NCBI GenBank assembly: GCA_045537045.1
Contig: JAZSOS010000036.1
Coordinates: 1 to 16,222, forward strand
From: SIG480 sp045537045
GTDB lineage: Bacteria; Bacillota; Clostridia; Oscillospirales; JAAYXM01
Length of the DNA stretch: 16,222 nucleotides
Direction of reading: 5' to 3'
Positions 7,075 to 14,759 of the stretch are shown piece by piece. The notes under the pieces are model-generated. The model searched no databases. It had not been told where the DNA came from and saw only the letters and a list, made by a program, of their open reading frames with translations. The position numbers and the translations under genes are program-made. How positions within the stretch are numbered: the stretch's first letter is position 1; every line of letters begins with the position of its first letter.

Positions 7075-7700
7075 CGTCTCATCGCCTCTGCCATATAGGG
7101 ATTGTATACACGCTCTTGTGAGAGCGTTGTTTCTCTTTCATGTCCGGGAAGCACGCGCATATCCCCCGGAAGCTCGTAAAGCATTTTCAGGGAGCGAAGA
7201 ATCTCCTCATAGTCTCCGCCCGGAAGATCGCATCTTCCGCAGGTGCCGGCAAATAACGTGTCACCGGAAAACATAACATTATCACATACTATGCACATAC
7301 TGCCTTCGGTGTGTCCCGGAGTTCTGATAAATTCAAAACGCATTTTTCCGATATCAAGAGTGCCGCGCTCATCTATTTCTACATCTGCGTAAAGCGGGAT
7401 GAACTTCTGTCTGCCTAAAGCTCCGCACCCGCAAAGATATTCGTCGCACATTCTTTTCTTTTCAGCCGTATTGGCAACAAGCACGGCACCTGTTTTTTTC
7501 TGTATATCGGAAACGGCAAGCACGTGGTCAAAATGCGCGTGGGTAAGAAAAATATACTTTATTTTAACTCCGTCCGCTTCCGCCATCGCAAGGATTCTTT
7601 CAGCATCCGCGCCGGGGTCAATAACAACCGCCTCGCACCCATCGTGTACAAGATAACAGTTTGTGCCAAGGAATCCGACGGGAATTGTTTTTATGTTCAT
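7071..7700 (-). CDS. MBL-fold metallo-hydrolase (glyoxalase II-like)
   Basis: This encodes a 209-residue cytosolic metallo-beta-lactamase-fold hydrolase. The metal-binding THAHFDH motif is at 53-59 (His54, His56, Asp58, His59). His130 in PGHTEGS, Asp147 in FSGDTLF and His187 in LPGHE complete a binuclear site, as in the hydroxyacylglutathione hydrolase-like group. The N-terminus GFLGTNCYLV is typical of the family. At just over 200 residues it lacks the C-terminal helical substrate domain of true glyoxalase II, so the substrate is unknown; thioesters are a reasonable guess. It overlaps dtd upstream (ATGA) and hemZ downstream (TTGA), implying translational coupling in a conserved clostridial cluster. 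Confidence 0.9.
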   Translation of the reverse strand: MNIKTIPVGFLGTNCYLVHDGCEAVVIDPGADAERILAMAEADGVKIKYIFLTHAHFDHVLAVSDIQKKTGAVLVANTAEKKRMCDEYLCGCGALGRQKFIPLYADVEIDERGTLDIGKMRFEFIRTPGHTEGSMCIVCDNVMFSGDTLFAGTCGRCDLPGGDYEEILRSLKMLYELPGDMRVLPGHERETTLSQERVYNPYMAEAMRR

Positions 7701-8164
7701 TTATTCTCAACCTTTCCGAATACATCCTCTGTATCCATCACAATGGTAACCGGCCCGTCGTTTACGGATTCAAGCTCCATATACGCACCGAACACGCCTG
7801 TTTCCGTCTTGTATCCGGAGTCTCGCAGCAGAGCGACAAAATACTCATAAAGAGGACGCGCAAGCTCCGGACGCGCCGCATCGACAAAGCTCGGGCGGTT
7901 TCCCTTCTGCGTGTTTGCATACAGCGTGAAGTTTGACACAACCATCATAGAACCGCCGACCTGCGAGCATGAAAGATTAAGCTTTTCCTCAGAATCTTCA
8001 AATATACGCATCTGAGATATCTTTTTTGCAAGGTACTCTGCATCCGCCGTAGAGTCAGTGGTGGATACGCCGAGAAGAATCAAAAGCCCGTTTCCTATTT
8101 TTGAATGAGTTCTTCCGTCTATCTTTACCTCCGCGGATTTTACTCGCGTAATTACTGCTCTCAC
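7697..8164 (-). CDS. dtd: D-aminoacyl-tRNA deacylase
   Basis: Dtd hydrolyses D-amino acids (and glycine mischarged on tRNA-Ala) from tRNA, protecting translation. The protein has 155 residues against a usual length near 150. It shows the N-terminal MRAVITRVKSAEVKIDG, the catalytic-site motif at 76-82 (VSNFTLY, normally SQFTLY) and the cross-subunit Gly-cisPro motif NDGPVT (135-140). Asn78 replaces the usual Gln of that motif. The start is GTG at 8164, preceded by AAGGAGG with an 8-base spacer. Just upstream a hairpin overlaps the SD edge. The stop overlaps the MBL start as ATGA. Position between relA and the MBL gene matches the order in many Clostridia. Family assignment is very secure. Confidence 0.95.
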   Translation of the reverse strand: MRAVITRVKSAEVKIDGRTHSKIGNGLLILLGVSTTDSTADAEYLAKKISQMRIFEDSEEKLNLSCSQVGGSMMVVSNFTLYANTQKGNRPSFVDAARPELARPLYEYFVALLRDSGYKTETGVFGAYMELESVNDGPVTIVMDTEDVFGKVENK

Positions 8165-8177
8165 TTTGCTTTCCTCC

Positions 8178-8212
8178 TTAAGCCGAGGGGAGTTGAACCC
8201 CTCAAGCCTTAA
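8178..8212 (-). promoter_or_regulatory. Hairpin with tRNA T-arm-like loop before dtd
   Basis: On the minus strand a 6-bp stem GAGGGG/CCCCTC (8203-8198 with 8190-8185) closes the 7-base loop TTCAACT. An outer 5-bp TTAAG/CTTAA stem lies beyond an asymmetric internal loop. The outer 3' arm (8182-8178) takes up the AA of the dtd SD AAGGAGG (8179-8173). The T-loop consensus TTCRANY is matched exactly. It could modulate dtd translation or mark the relA-dtd boundary. No U-tract follows, so it is not a standard terminator. Role is inference. Confidence 0.5.
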
Positions 8213-8228
8213 ACTTAACTTTCCTGCC

Positions 8229-10406
8229 TTAACTGAGCGAGCGCTTTACGTCTATAACGCCGGTAACGCTGTGAAGCTTGTTCATCACAAATTCAAGCTG
8301 TTCCTTGCCGTTAGTGTTCATAACTATATTAATCACTGCATATCCGTCACCGAGGCGGCGCGCATCAAGCTGATGTACAGGAATTTTTATGTTGTTTAAA
8401 ACCGCCGCAATGTCCATAACAAGACCGTTGCGGTCCTTTGCAGATATCTGGAGAGAGGTCTGGAACTTATCCTTGATATCATCTGCCCACGAAACCGCAA
8501 TCCAACGCGTTAAGTCATTTGCGTCCTTCATTGCATTCACAACGTTCTGACAGTCGGAGCGATGAACGGAAACGCCATATCCGCGCGTTATAAAGCCGAT
8601 AATATTGTCACCCGGAATAGGAGTGCAGCAACGTGCAAACTTTACAAGGCAGTTTTCAACTCCGGGCACAATAACGCCTGAATTTGATGTTTTGGGCTTA
8701 GGAGCGGCCGCAATCTTCTCTCTTACCGCTTCATCCGCATTCTCCGGAGGCGGCGCATTTCTCACGAGTTCCGTCTTCACGCGGTTTACAACGCGTGAAA
8801 TTTTCGTTCCGCCGTAACCGATGCTCGCAAAAAGCTCATCCACCTTTGAAAACGACATTCTGCCCGACACGGTTGCAATCGCGGCAGCAACCGCTTCGTC
8901 TGTAAAATTGATTTCTTCACGGCGTAACTCCCTCTCAAGCTCTGTACGGCCACGGAGAATGTTTTCTTCACGGCATTCTTTTTTAAACCACTGTTTTATT
9001 TTGTTGCGGGCTTCACCTGTTTTTACAATTTTAATCCAGTCACGGCTGGGTCCCTTGCCCGCATTTGATGTAAGAACCTCTACAATCTCGCCGTTCTGAA
9101 GCTTATAATCAAGCTGAACCATACGGTTATTGACCTTTGCGCCGACCATCCTGTTTCCGACAGCGGAATGAATGGAATATGCAAAATCTATCGGCGTTGA
9201 ACCTGCCGGAAGGCTTATAACGTCGCCGTTCGGCGTAAAAACATATACCTCATCGCTGAACATATCGGTCTTGAGAGACGATACAAAGTCCTCATCCTCA
9301 ACCTCCTGATTTTCAAGAAGCTGACGCACCCACGCAAGCTTTTCCTCAAGATTCGTCTTGCTGACACCGGATTTGTATTTCCAGTGCGCCGCGATACCGT
9401 ACTCGGCAGTCTGGTGCATATCATGCGTACGTATCTGCACCTCAAACGGAATACCCTCACGGCCGATAACCGTTGTATGGAGAGACTGGTACATATTCGG
9501 CTTCGGCGTACTTATATAATCTTTAAATCGCCCGGGAACGGGGTGGTACATATCGTGAATGAACCCAAGCACGTTGTAGCAATCGGCAACAGTCTCTACA
9601 ATTACTCTCATAGCGTAAAGGTCATAGACCTCATCAATGGTTTTGTGCTGGGTGTACATTTTTCTGTAAATGCTGTAAATGTGCTTTACTCTGCTCTGCA
9701 GGGTAGCGGATATGCCCGCCTCCTCAAGCCTTGAAACAAGGCTCTCTTTAATATGGCTTAAAAACTCGTCGCGTTCCTCGCTTCTCTTTTCAAGCTCTTC
9801 CGTAATCTCGCCGTATCCCACGGGGTCAAGGCAACGCAGAGAGCGGTCTTCAAGCTCCCACTTCACCTTCTGCATACCGAGGCGGTGTGCAAGAGGCGCG
9901 TATACCTCCATCGTCTCCAATGCCTTTTCGCGCTGTTTATCCGGTTTGTGGAACTCTATGGTGCGCATATTGTGAAGTCTGTCTGCAATTTTTATAAGAA
10001 TAACGCGGATATCCTTACCCATATAAAGAAACATCTTGCGAAGATTCTCTATCTGGGCTTCTTCCTTGCTGGTATACGGCATACGGGTAAGCTTTGATAC
10101 ACCCTCTACGATATCCGCAACCTCTTTACCGAATCTGGATTTGATTTTGTCATATCCGCAATCGGTATCCTCAATGCAATCATGAAGTAGTGCCGATACA
10201 ACGGAATCGGTATCAAGCTCCATATCCGCAACAATCTCCGCAACAGCAATCGGATGAGTGACATAGTCACTGCCGTCACGTCTTTTCTGTCCCTCATGTG
10301 CCGCGGTGGCAAGGTCATATGCATCGTGAATCCTATGCTCATCCGCGTGGGGCATATATCCTTTTATTTTACTTATCAGTTCGTGATATTTTCCTTCGGG
10401 CATCAT
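8229..10406 (-). CDS. relA: Bifunctional (p)ppGpp synthetase/hydrolase (RelA/SpoT family)
   Basis: This encodes a 725-residue full-length Rel protein, the stringent-response enzyme that makes (p)ppGpp from ATP and GTP/GDP and also degrades it. The hydrolase HD domain is intact: His51 in THPIAVAEI, HDCIEDTD (75-82) and ADRLHNMRT (141-149). The synthetase follows with DLYAMRV, the RFKDYI segment (RxKD, as in bifunctional Rel enzymes) and the EVQIRT catalytic strand. A TGS domain (VYVFTPNGDVISLPAGSTPIDFAY), the conserved Cys-rich region (FARCCTPIPGD) and a C-terminal ACT domain complete it. The gene begins 6 bases after the recJ stop, with two adjacent ATG codons and only a distant GGGAG, so translation is probably coupled to recJ. 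In many Clostridia apt lies between recJ and relA; it is absent here. Confidence 0.97.
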   Translation of the reverse strand: MMPEGKYHELISKIKGYMPHADEHRIHDAYDLATAAHEGQKRRDGSDYVTHPIAVAEIVADMELDTDSVVSALLHDCIEDTDCGYDKIKSRFGKEVADIVEGVSKLTRMPYTSKEEAQIENLRKMFLYMGKDIRVILIKIADRLHNMRTIEFHKPDKQREKALETMEVYAPLAHRLGMQKVKWELEDRSLRCLDPVGYGEITEELEKRSEERDEFLSHIKESLVSRLEEAGISATLQSRVKHIYSIYRKMYTQHKTIDEVYDLYAMRVIVETVADCYNVLGFIHDMYHPVPGRFKDYISTPKPNMYQSLHTTVIGREGIPFEVQIRTHDMHQTAEYGIAAHWKYKSGVSKTNLEEKLAWVRQLLENQEVEDEDFVSSLKTDMFSDEVYVFTPNGDVISLPAGSTPIDFAYSIHSAVGNRMVGAKVNNRMVQLDYKLQNGEIVEVLTSNAGKGPSRDWIKIVKTGEARNKIKQWFKKECREENILRGRTELERELRREEINFTDEAVAAAIATVSGRMSFSKVDELFASIGYGGTKISRVVNRVKTELVRNAPPPENADEAVREKIAAAPKPKTSNSGVIVPGVENCLVKFARCCTPIPGDNIIGFITRGYGVSVHRSDCQNVVNAMKDANDLTRWIAVSWADDIKDKFQTSLQISAKDRNGLVMDIAAVLNNIKIPVHQLDARRLGDGYAVINIVMNTNGKEQLEFVMNKLHSVTGVIDVKRSLS

Positions 10407-10412
10407 AAGATA

Positions 10413-12452
10413 TCATCTACTCCCACAACTTTTAAATAATTTATATGTCTTAGAATCGTTAAGGTCTACTTTATTATTATGCTCCGCTATTTTTATGCGT
10501 ACCTTGTAATTGCTGATTTCATAGCTCATAAGGTTTACTTCAGAGAATATCTGCATTGCAATAAGAAGCTTCGGAAGCGTTATGGCTCGCGTAACGGCAA
10601 AAACGTGACGCTTTACCGCGAGAAGAGGTGCATCGGTAACAAAATCGGCACGCGTTATCATACGCCAGATCTTACCAAGCTCTTCATAGCTTACCTCGCC
10701 ATCAGCTTTCTTTCTGCCCGCTTCCGCTTCCCTCAAACATTCAAACGCAACTTCAAACTCCGAAATATCCGCATCAATCGGTCTTAAATCCTTTACATGA
10801 AGCTGAACGCTTTCGCCAAGAAAATTATTTATCTCCGGCGTGAACACTATATCTGCCATATCACCTTCGGAGACCGGCAAATCCTCTGCACGGTGTCCAA
10901 AAAACACACACTGAAACTTTCCTGCGCACTCAACCGTAAGCTTTGTATGGCGGTTGTTTCCGATTGGCACAATGCGGACTATCCTGCATCTGTTAAGGCG
11001 AAGCTTCGGTGCTTCGTTATCCTTACCGTACGGTTCCATAACACGAAGCCCGTGAAGCTGAGAAAGCGTAAGTTCCTTTGCATTTACTACAAAATCAATA
11101 TTCAGCACCGGCACATATTCGCGCATATCCTCATACAGTTCTTCGTTTAACAGCCGGCGAAATTCTCCTATATTTTCGCGCTTGACAACTACTCCGGCGG
11201 CAAGGTCATGACCTCCGAACTTTTCAAGCAGATGTGAACACCTTCCAAGCGCCGAGTGAAGGCTTACACCCTCCACGCTACGCCCCGAACCACGGCATTC
11301 CCCGTCCTCTTCGGAAATGAGAATCGTAGGTTTTCCGAACATATTGCAAATTCTTGAAGCCACAATTCCCAGCACTCCGTGATGCCATCCCTCGCCTGAC
11401 AGCACAATAGCGCTTCCGGCATTATATTCCGGATTTTTTTCCATAACAGCAAGAGCTTCTTTTACGATATCGCTTTCGCATTTCTGCCTTTCACGGTTTT
11501 TTTCTCCGAGCTGTGCCGCCAATACTGCTGCTGTTTCACCTTCGGCAAACAGCAGCTCCAACGCAAGCTCCGCTCTTCCCATACGTCCGGCAGCATTCAT
11601 TCTCGGTCCCACAAGAAAGCCTATCGCACCTGCTGTAAGCGGCTCGTTCTTTTTCGTACCCGCTTCCTCCAAAAGCGCGGAAATTCCCGCTTCGCGCCGC
11701 TCGTCAATGAGCTTAAGCCCATTTGAAACAATAATCCTGTTTTCATCTATAATCGGCATAACGTCTGCAACTGTACCTATGCATACATACGGAAGGTATT
11801 TTTCGATGATTTCCAGCACGCCGCCGCTCATCGCCGAGATGAGTTTGAACGCAACGCCGACTCCAGCAAGAGCTTTGAACGGATATGTGCAGTCCTCACG
11901 GTTCGGGTTTACAACCGCACACGCCGTCGGAAGTGTTTCTGCACACTTGTGGTGGTCGGTTATAACAAGGTCAATCCCAAGCTCGGCTGCATATGCAGAC
12001 TCTTCAATTGCGGTTATTCCGGTATCAACCGTTATAACGAGGGTAACCCCCGCTTGTGCGAGACTTTCAAGCGCGCCGCGCGATACGCCGTAGCCCTCCT
12101 CAAACCTGTCCGGAATGTGGTAGGTCACATCAGCACCGAGCGAGCGGAGGAAATGCACAAGTATGTATGTAGACGTAACGCCGTCCGCATCATAATCCCC
12201 GTAAACGGCGATTTTCTCATTTCCGGCAATTGCCGAGCCTATCCTGTCAACCGCCTTTCGCATATCGCACATAAGAAAGGGGTCGTATAAATCCTCAATA
12301 TCCTTTTTAGTAAAAGCGGCAGCCGATTCCGGTGTGGTAACACCTCTCACCGAAAGAAGCTTTGCCGTAAGAGATGAAACGCCAAGGCTTTCTTCAAGAA
12401 GCGCAACCGTGGCTTCGTCATATTTCCCCGTTATCCATTTAGTATTTTTCAT
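10413..12452 (-). CDS. recJ: Single-stranded-DNA-specific exonuclease RecJ
   Basis: RecJ is a 5'-3' ssDNA exonuclease of the DHH superfamily, used in recombination and mismatch or base-excision repair. The 679-residue product carries motif I GDYDADGVTST (85-95), VDTG (142-145), the DHH triad (166-168), and the DHHA1 region with GEGWHHGVLGIVASR and GGHDLAAG. An OB-fold region follows (roughly 460-560, including HVKDLRPID), then a C-terminal extension of about 110 residues like those of other Firmicutes RecJ proteins. The frame is open to 12512, but the ATG at 12452 gives the family N-terminus and has AAAGGG upstream; an earlier start would include the promoter -10. It is the first gene of the six-gene minus-strand operon and is divergent from the yihY-like gene. 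Confidence 0.95.
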   Translation of the reverse strand: MKNTKWITGKYDEATVALLEESLGVSSLTAKLLSVRGVTTPESAAAFTKKDIEDLYDPFLMCDMRKAVDRIGSAIAGNEKIAVYGDYDADGVTSTYILVHFLRSLGADVTYHIPDRFEEGYGVSRGALESLAQAGVTLVITVDTGITAIEESAYAAELGIDLVITDHHKCAETLPTACAVVNPNREDCTYPFKALAGVGVAFKLISAMSGGVLEIIEKYLPYVCIGTVADVMPIIDENRIIVSNGLKLIDERREAGISALLEEAGTKKNEPLTAGAIGFLVGPRMNAAGRMGRAELALELLFAEGETAAVLAAQLGEKNRERQKCESDIVKEALAVMEKNPEYNAGSAIVLSGEGWHHGVLGIVASRICNMFGKPTILISEEDGECRGSGRSVEGVSLHSALGRCSHLLEKFGGHDLAAGVVVKRENIGEFRRLLNEELYEDMREYVPVLNIDFVVNAKELTLSQLHGLRVMEPYGKDNEAPKLRLNRCRIVRIVPIGNNRHTKLTVECAGKFQCVFFGHRAEDLPVSEGDMADIVFTPEINNFLGESVQLHVKDLRPIDADISEFEVAFECLREAEAGRKKADGEVSYEELGKIWRMITRADFVTDAPLLAVKRHVFAVTRAITLPKLLIAMQIFSEVNLMSYEISNYKVRIKIAEHNNKVDLNDSKTYKLFKSCGSR

Positions 12453-12476
12453 ATCATTTTTCCCTTTATTGTTTAT

Positions 12477-12491
12477 GTTATATATTATAAC
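12477..12491. repeat. Palindrome over the recJ -10 region
   Basis: The sequence GTTATA-TAT-TATAAC is a perfect inverted repeat with a 3-base centre. It contains the minus-strand TATAAT of the recJ promoter and extends into the transcription start area. It could be an operator for a dimeric regulator, but AT-rich -10 elements produce such symmetry easily, so I give modest weight. Confidence 0.35.
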
Positions 12492-12512
12492 AAAATTAAT
12501 AGGAAAATACAA
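12484..12512 (-). promoter_or_regulatory. Sigma-A-type promoter for the recJ operon
   Basis: On the minus strand TTGTAT (12512-12507) and a perfect TATAAT (12489-12484) are separated by exactly 17 bases. Transcription would begin near 12477, giving a leader of about 25 bases before the recJ ATG. No other strong promoter was noticed within the following tightly packed genes, so this probably drives recJ through the kinase gene. Confidence 0.65.
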
Positions 12513-12562
12513 TATAAAGTATTTGCATACAAAAACATTTTACAATTATATGGATTATGTGC

Positions 12563-12591
12563 TTTTCAAACCAATGCATATGGTGTATAAT
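12563..12591 (+). promoter_or_regulatory. Sigma-A-type promoter for the yihY-like gene
   Basis: TTTTCA (12563-12568) lies 17 bases before a perfect TATAAT (12586-12591). The expected start near 12598 leaves a leader of only about 14 bases, most of it the GAGGTGA SD. It is divergent from the recJ promoter, about 75 bases away between -10 boxes. Confidence 0.6.
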
Positions 12592-12611
12592 AAAAGCGAG
12601 GTGAGCCGTAT

Positions 12612-13451
12612 ATGCTAAACGAACTGAAAAGGCGTTTTTCGCAGCCGTGGAAGATTATACGAGAGCTTTATTCGCGATTTCGCAGACATAACATAAGCTA
12701 TACTGCAGGGCAGATTGCATACTTTTTTATTCTGTCTGTGTTCCCGTTCCTTATCTTCGTAAACGCGCTTATAGCATCCTTTGATATCCCCGGAAACGCC
12801 GCGATCTCGTTTCTCGAGCCGTTTTTCCCGGAGCAGATTGTAGCTTTCATCGCACAGTATCTGGAATATATCAACGCGCAAAGCGGCGTAAGCCTTCTCT
12901 CATTCGGTATTTTTCTTGCGCTTTTCTCTGCTTCAAAATCCGTGCGCAGTCTCGCATCGGCATTCAACCGTGCCTATGATATATCACAGCGCCGCGGATT
13001 CTTCGCGCAGATTTTCTTTTCCATGCTTTTCATTTTCCTCTTCGCACTTATATTTCTCGCCTGTGTTGTGCTCGTTGCCTTCGGAAATGACTTTGTATCA
13101 AAGCTTATCGCAAACATCGCGCTCGCCTTTGCTTTTGTTGATTTATTTTCCATATGGCGCTGGATAACAACGGCGGTTATCCTGTTTTTCACGATGTCGG
13201 TAATCTATAAAATAATACCTTCAAAAAAGATTAAGTTTTCCGAAACAATCCCCGGAACTCTCTTTTCTCTCGCAGGCTTTCTTCTTCTCACCGGCGGATT
13301 CTCGTTCTATGTAAACAATATCGTATCTTCATCTCTCTTCTACGGTTCCGTGGGTGCCGTAATACTTCTTATGCTGTGGATGTACTTTGCCGGAATAATT
13401 CTCATCCTCGGTGCTGAGCTTAACAGCATAATAGCAGAGAAGGATATGTGA
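12612..13451 (+). CDS. YihY/virulence factor BrkB family membrane protein
   Basis: This encodes a 279-residue inner-membrane protein, typical length for the YihY/BrkB (UPF0761) family, with about six transmembrane helices. After a basic cytoplasmic start (KRRFSQPWKIIRELYSRFRRH) comes the conserved segment ISYTAGQIAYFFILSVFPFL, in the first helix. Other landmarks are SASKSVRSLASAFNRAYDI (about 107-125) and the C-terminal signature LLMLWMYFAGIILILGAELN. The family is often annotated as ribonuclease BN, but that is a historical misassignment; the real function is not established, and transport or envelope roles are proposed. ATG with GAGGTGA 6-7 bases upstream. It is the only plus-strand gene here and stands alone between the recJ operon and a convergent unit, ending at a bidirectional terminator. 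Confidence 0.92.
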   Translation: MLNELKRRFSQPWKIIRELYSRFRRHNISYTAGQIAYFFILSVFPFLIFVNALIASFDIPGNAAISFLEPFFPEQIVAFIAQYLEYINAQSGVSLLSFGIFLALFSASKSVRSLASAFNRAYDISQRRGFFAQIFFSMLFIFLFALIFLACVVLVAFGNDFVSKLIANIALAFAFVDLFSIWRWITTAVILFFTMSVIYKIIPSKKIKFSETIPGTLFSLAGFLLLTGGFSFYVNNIVSSSLFYGSVGAVILLMLWMYFAGIILILGAELNSIIAEKDM

Positions 13452-13468
13452 TACAAAGAATACAAAAC

Positions 13469-13501
13469 GCCCGTAAAAAAGTCAAGGACTTTTTTACGGG
13501 C
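13469..13501. terminator. Bidirectional intrinsic terminator
   Basis: A perfect 15-bp stem (13469-13483 with 13487-13501) closes a 3-base loop. The stem includes six A:T pairs near the loop. On the plus strand it is followed by TTATATTTCT, and on the minus strand by GTTTTG. It lies between the stop codons of the convergent yihY-like and wecC-like genes (18 and 20 bases from each), so it probably ends both transcripts. Confidence 0.88.
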
Positions 13502-13521
13502 TTATATTTCTATAATCTTTT

Positions 13522-14748
13522 TTACAGCTTATAAACCTTTTCGCCGGATATGATATTTCTTGTATCAAATACAATCTTATTCTTTAGGCGGTCGGCATTT
13601 TCCTTTATATGCGTGTGCGATGTAAGCACAACGACGATATCCACCGATGCTAAGAACTCATCAAAGTCAAATACCTGACCGTCACAAAGGCGGGTCTTGA
13701 CAAACGGATCGTACGCGCAAATCTTTCCGCCGAGATGCCTCTTCATACTGTCGAGCATCTGCAGTGCCGGACTTTCGCGCACATCATCAACATCTTCCTT
13801 ATAGGTAAGACCGTAAAGACCAACGCGAGAGACATCAGTAATGTTGTTCTCATCCATAATCTCACGGATGCGCTCAAGCACAAACTCAGGCATAGAGTCG
13901 TTTATCTTACGTGCCGCAAGAATAATGTTTGCAAGACCGGGATAATCACCGACAAGGAACCACGGGTCAACGGAAATACAGTGACCTCCGACACCCGGAC
14001 CGGGCTGGAGAATGTTTACACGCGGATGCTTGTTTGCAATGCGGATAATCTCGTAAACGTCCATACCGTCACTGCGGCATATTTTTGCAAGCTCGTTGGC
14101 AAATGCGATGTTGATATCACGGAAGGTGTTCTCAACAACCTTTGACATCTCTGCCGTGCGTATATCGGTAACCACGATTTCACCCTTGCAGAAGGATGCG
14201 TAAAGCTCCTTTATCTTCTCACCGATTTCCTTGCTGTCTGCGCCGATTGTTCTTGAATTGTACTCAAGTTCGTACACCATATTACCAGGAATAATGCGCT
14301 CCGGTGCGTGAACGAGGTTGATATCAGTTCCGATAATAAAACCATTTTCTTCGATAACCGGACGTACAAAGCGGTCGATGGTTCCCGGAGAAACAGTTGA
14401 CTCAATAACAACAGTTGCACCCTTCGGGCAAACCGCCATAACGCTTTTAACAGCGCTGATAACGTATTTCGGGTCAATTTTCTTGCTTGCCTTGTCATAC
14501 GGAGTTGGCACTGAAACGATATAAACGTCCGTTGCGATATAATCTGTGGTAAACTTTATTCCACAGGAAAGCGCGTTGCCAAACAGCTCGTCAAGTCCAT
14601 CCTCTTCAAAGGTGGTTTTCCCTGCGTTAAGCGTTGCAACAAGCTCAGCGTTATAGTCTGTTCCCACAACCTCAACGCCGTGGGAGGCAAACATAAGCGC
14701 AGTCGGAAGTCCGATATATCCAAGGCCGACAACATTTATTTTAGACAC
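13522..14748 (-). CDS. wecC: UDP-N-acetyl-D-mannosamine dehydrogenase (WecC-like)
   Basis: This encodes a 408-residue nucleotide-sugar dehydrogenase, which oxidises UDP-ManNAc to UDP-ManNAc uronate with two NAD+ for surface polysaccharide synthesis. The NAD-binding GLGYIGLP is at 8-15, STVSPGT at 117-123, the catalytic-region lysine at 203 in AEMSKVVENTFRDINIAFANEL, and the catalytic Cys257 in GVGGHCISVDPWFL. That Cys segment, with DPWF, is the form seen in the WecC group rather than in UDP-glucose dehydrogenases, which usually have GGSCFPKD. The C-terminal domain (GLTYKEDVDDVRESPA) is intact. The start is GTG at 14748 with AGGAGA upstream, overlapping the purA stop. It is 11 bases after purA and ends near a shared terminator. 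No epimerase gene (wecB) is nearby, so exact sugar specificity is inferred. Confidence 0.88.
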   Translation of the reverse strand: MSKINVVGLGYIGLPTALMFASHGVEVVGTDYNAELVATLNAGKTTFEEDGLDELFGNALSCGIKFTTDYIATDVYIVSVPTPYDKASKKIDPKYVISAVKSVMAVCPKGATVVIESTVSPGTIDRFVRPVIEENGFIIGTDINLVHAPERIIPGNMVYELEYNSRTIGADSKEIGEKIKELYASFCKGEIVVTDIRTAEMSKVVENTFRDINIAFANELAKICRSDGMDVYEIIRIANKHPRVNILQPGPGVGGHCISVDPWFLVGDYPGLANIILAARKINDSMPEFVLERIREIMDENNITDVSRVGLYGLTYKEDVDDVRESPALQMLDSMKRHLGGKICAYDPFVKTRLCDGQVFDFDEFLASVDIVVVLTSHTHIKENADRLKNKIVFDTRNIISGEKVYKL

Positions 14749-14759
14749 AAGAACATCTC

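Noticed and set aside
8178..8250. A complete tRNA gene ending in the T-arm-like hairpin
   Set aside because: There is no matching 5' acceptor strand, no anticodon arm and no CCA; the region where the 5' half should lie is the coding end of relA.
12453..12512. Upstream start for RecJ at 12512
   Set aside because: The extra codons cover the predicted promoter -10 and transcription start, and the added residues are not family-like.
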